Of a stretch of DNA of 64,000 nt, positions 62,161 through 64,000 are shown piece after piece (the first letter of the stretch is position 1; each line of letters opens with the position of its first letter). Made by a program: the position numbers and the translations under genes. The notes below the pieces were generated by a model that saw only the letters and a program-made list of their open reading frames with translations, was not told the DNA's origin and ran no database searches. The stretch is from Rhizobium phaseoli (GTDB lineage Bacteria; Pseudomonadota; Alphaproteobacteria; Rhizobiales; Rhizobiaceae), in the NCBI RefSeq assembly GCF_003985125.1, contig NZ_ML133584.1, positions 47,035 to 111,034 on the forward strand, written 5' to 3'.

Positions 62161-62354
62161 CCTTCATCATCAATGGCGAGGAACAGGAGGTCACGGCCGC
62201 GACGCTCGCAGACCTGCTTCTGGCTCTCGATTACGAGGGCGGGTGGCTCGCAACCGCGGTTAACGGCGAACTGGTGCACCGCGAGGACCGCGCCGATTTC
62301 AGGCTCGGCCAAGGCGACCGCATCGAAATTCTCTCACCGATGCAAGGAGGCTGA
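62157..62354 (+). CDS. thiS: Sulfur carrier protein ThiS
   Basis: The 65-residue ubiquitin-like protein begins with INGEEQEV and ends in the essential Gly-Gly (SPMQGG). The C-terminal glycine is converted to a thiocarboxylate that gives sulfur to ThiG. It overlaps the thiO stop by ATGA, and its end contains the ribosome-binding site of thiG. Confidence 0.95.
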   Translation: MTFIINGEEQEVTAATLADLLLALDYEGGWLATAVNGELVHREDRADFRLGQGDRIEILSPMQGG

Positions 62355-62355
62355 G

Positions 62356-63129
62356 ATGCTGAAACTTTATGATGTTGAAGTCCACTCCCGGCTGCTGCTC
62401 GGCACCGCGCGCTATCCGTCCCCCGCCGTCCTTGCGGAAGCGGTGAGACGCTCGAAGACGGAAGTTGTTACCGTCTCGCTGCGGCGAGAGGCCGCCGGCG
62501 GCAAGGCGGGCGGCGCCTTCTTCGAGCTGATCCGCGAGCTCGGCGTGCGCGTGCTGCCAAATACGGCCGGCTGCCACAGCGTGCAGGAGGCTGTGCTGAC
62601 AGCGAAGATGGCGCGCGACGTTTTCCGCACCGACTGGATCAAGCTCGAAGTGATCGGCCATCACGATACGCTGCAGCCCGATGTCTTCGGCCTTGTCGAA
62701 GCGGCACGCATCCTGACCGGGGAGGGCTTCCAGGTCTTCCCCTATACGACCGACGATCTCGTCGTCGCCGAAAGGCTGCTGGACGCCGGCTGCTGCGTTC
62801 TGATGCCCTGGTGCGCGCCGATCGGCTCCGCCATGGGACCGGTAAACCCGTTGGCGCTGCGGTCATTCCGGGCGCATTTCCCGGATGTGCCGCTGATCGT
62901 CGATGCCGGCATCGGCCGCCCGTCTCATGCCGCCGCGGTGATGGAATACGGTTACGACGCCGTTCTTCTCAATACCGCCGTTGCCGGCGCAAGCGACCCT
63001 GCCGCCATGGCCGAGGCCTTTGCACTTGCCATCGATGCCGGCCGCCTCGCGCATAGCGCCGTGCCGCTGGAGCCGCGTGACATGGCCGTTCCCTCCACTC
63101 CCGTCATCGGAAAGGCCGTCTTCTCATGA
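62356..63129 (+). CDS. thiG: Thiazole synthase ThiG
   Basis: The 257-residue TIM-barrel enzyme has LLGTARYPSP, TVSLRRE, PNTAGCHSVQEAV, WIKLEVIG (imine-forming Lys), LMPWCAPIGS and VDAGIGRPSHAA. It condenses deoxyxylulose phosphate, the glycine imine and ThiS thiocarboxylate. Start at 62356 with AAGGAGG upstream; its stop overlaps thiE. Confidence 0.97.
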   Translation: MLKLYDVEVHSRLLLGTARYPSPAVLAEAVRRSKTEVVTVSLRREAAGGKAGGAFFELIRELGVRVLPNTAGCHSVQEAVLTAKMARDVFRTDWIKLEVIGHHDTLQPDVFGLVEAARILTGEGFQVFPYTTDDLVVAERLLDAGCCVLMPWCAPIGSAMGPVNPLALRSFRAHFPDVPLIVDAGIGRPSHAAAVMEYGYDAVLLNTAVAGASDPAAMAEAFALAIDAGRLAHSAVPLEPRDMAVPSTPVIGKAVFS

Positions 63130-63740
63130 AGCTCGACCCCTTCTATCTCATTGTCGACAGCGCCGAATGGATCGAGCGTCTCGTGCCGCTCGGCGTCAAG
63201 CTCGTCCAGCTACGCATCAAAGACCGGCCGGAACCGGTGCTTCGTGAGGAGATCCGGCGTTCGAAGGCCGCCTGCGCGGCAGCGGCCTGCCAATTGATCA
63301 TCAACGATTACTGGAAGCTGGCGATCGATGAGGGATGCGATTTCATCCATCTCGGGCAGGAGGATCTGGCCGCCGCCGATCTGAATGCGATCCGCCGTGC
63401 CGGCCTGAAGCTCGGCCTTTCCACCCACGATCCATCAGAACTGGAAACCGCGCTGGCCGCCGCGCCGGACTACGTTGCCCTTGGGCCGGTGTGGCCCACG
63501 ATCCTCAAAGAAATGAAATGGGCGCCGCAAGGCGTCGAACGCCTTGCGGATTGGCGGCGACGTGTCGGGCCGATGCCGCTTGTTGCCATTGGCGGGATCA
63601 GCGCCGAACGCGCGCCGCTGGTATTGGAAAACGGCGCCGATAGCGCTGCCGTTGTCACCGATATCACCCGCAACCCGGATCCCGAGGCCCGCACGCGACA
63701 GTGGCTGGCCGCGACCGCGCCTTGGCGATCGGTGAAATGA
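63126..63740 (+). CDS. thiE: Thiamine phosphate synthase ThiE
   Basis: The 204-residue barrel has KLVQLRIKD, LIINDYWKLA, FIHLGQEDL, LSTHD, YVALGPVWPT and AIGGISAERAP. It joins the pyrimidine and thiazole moieties into thiamine phosphate. It is the last gene of the operon. No thiD or thiM gene is present here, so HMP-P phosphorylation must be supplied from elsewhere in the genome. Confidence 0.95.
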   Translation: MKLDPFYLIVDSAEWIERLVPLGVKLVQLRIKDRPEPVLREEIRRSKAACAAAACQLIINDYWKLAIDEGCDFIHLGQEDLAAADLNAIRRAGLKLGLSTHDPSELETALAAAPDYVALGPVWPTILKEMKWAPQGVERLADWRRRVGPMPLVAIGGISAERAPLVLENGADSAAVVTDITRNPDPEARTRQWLAATAPWRSVK

Positions 63741-63881
63741 TAACCATCCGTGGTTTGAGTGCTGAAACCTGAAAACGTGTGGCAGAGACAATGTTCTGCC
63801 GCTCATGGACGCAAGGTATTGGAATCGCTGTGGAAAGTTCTTGTTCCATAATGTTGATTATGCCAGATTCGCGTTGTAGCC
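63741..63881. other. Region between thiE and insertion sequence edge
   Basis: No gene is seen. GGCAGA (63781-63786) and TCTGCC (63795-63800) form a short stem that could mark the end of the thi transcript, without a T-run. Confidence 0.35.
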
Positions 63882-64000
63882 GCAAAGTTAGAATGTCCTG
63901 TTTCTGCAAAGTTGGAATGTCACACTCCCCGCATTTGCTGACGTGGGAGATTGCGGATGGGATTGATAGCGATGAGCGAGCGCGATCTGCAGCGGATCGA
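63882..64000 (+). mobile_element. Left edge of an insertion sequence (probably ISNCY/IS1202-like)
   Basis: Two near-identical direct repeats, GCAAAGTTAGAATGTC (63882-63897) and GCAAAGTTGGAATGTC (63906-63921), 24 bases apart, precede the start of a transposase-like gene. The exact terminal base cannot be fixed without the other end, which lies outside the window. Confidence 0.55.
63957..64000 (+). CDS. Transposase, N-terminal fragment (cut by window edge)
   Basis: From ATG 63957, with GGGAG 7 bases upstream, the frame reads MGLIAMSERDLQRI and runs off the window. The SERDLQRIE-type start is typical of ISNCY (IS1202-like) transposases, which continue with a helix-turn-helix. Only 14 residues are visible, so the family is provisional. 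Confidence 0.55.
   Translation, partial: MGLIAMSERDLQRI

Overview
The window reads as part of a large plasmid (or accessory replicon) of a fast-growing Rhizobium of the leguminosarum/etli group. The evidence is the GC-rich alphaproteobacterial codon use, the dense packing of ABC uptake operons with LacI, GntR and LuxR regulators, a typical rhizobial intergenic palindrome at 51550-51600, and a thiCOSGE operon, which in Rhizobium etli is known to be plasmid-borne. The replicon assignment is inference. No replication or conjugation genes, tRNAs, rRNAs or CRISPR arrays were seen.

Layout. (a) 1-9281: two tail-to-tail modules. On the plus strand are a glycerophosphodiesterase (cut by the window edge), a LacI regulator and an inositol-monophosphatase-type phosphatase. 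On the minus strand are a peptide-type ABC transporter (SBP, two permeases, two ATPases), a class V aminotransferase and a second glycerophosphodiesterase. The gene set resembles the agrocinopine (acc) catabolic operon of Agrobacterium. (b) 9440-17875: a LacI regulator divergent from a Gfo/Idh/MocA dehydrogenase, a TIM-barrel isomerase, a sugar ABC transporter and a second IMPase-family phosphatase, with a perfect LacI-type operator between. (c) 18010-20370: msrA, an alpha/beta hydrolase and a methyltransferase. (d) 20422-27653, minus strand: BMP-family SBP, amidase, double ATPase, two permeases and a cytosine-deaminase-type enzyme, probably nucleobase or related heterocycle uptake and deamination. 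(e) 27990-30162: a three-gene phospholipid-type cassette. (f) 30190-32034: cbpM, cbpA and a universal stress gene behind an FNR/FixK-like box. (g) 32212-40597: a dehydrogenase, then a GntR-centred sugar ABC locus without its own ATPase, divergent from two genes matching the two halves of the tomato Tm-1 protein. (h) 40885-50632: a YghU-type enzyme, then a plant-signal-type LuxR solo flanked by two proline-iminopeptidase-like hydrolases and linked to a peptide ABC transporter, followed by an acetamidase/formamidase. (i) 50808-51481: toxin-antitoxin pair. (j) 51609-56350: YhaN/YhaO-like DNA-metabolism pair. (k) 56503-58542: large SPFH protein. (l) 59121-63740: TPP riboswitch and thiCOSGE. (m) 63882-64000: edge of an insertion sequence.

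Overall theme: most genes import and break down small organic molecules likely to come from plants or the rhizosphere. The most notable loci are the acc-like phosphodiester modules, the split Tm-1 pair with its orphan sugar transporter, and the PipR/NesR-like LuxR locus with its peptide transporter.
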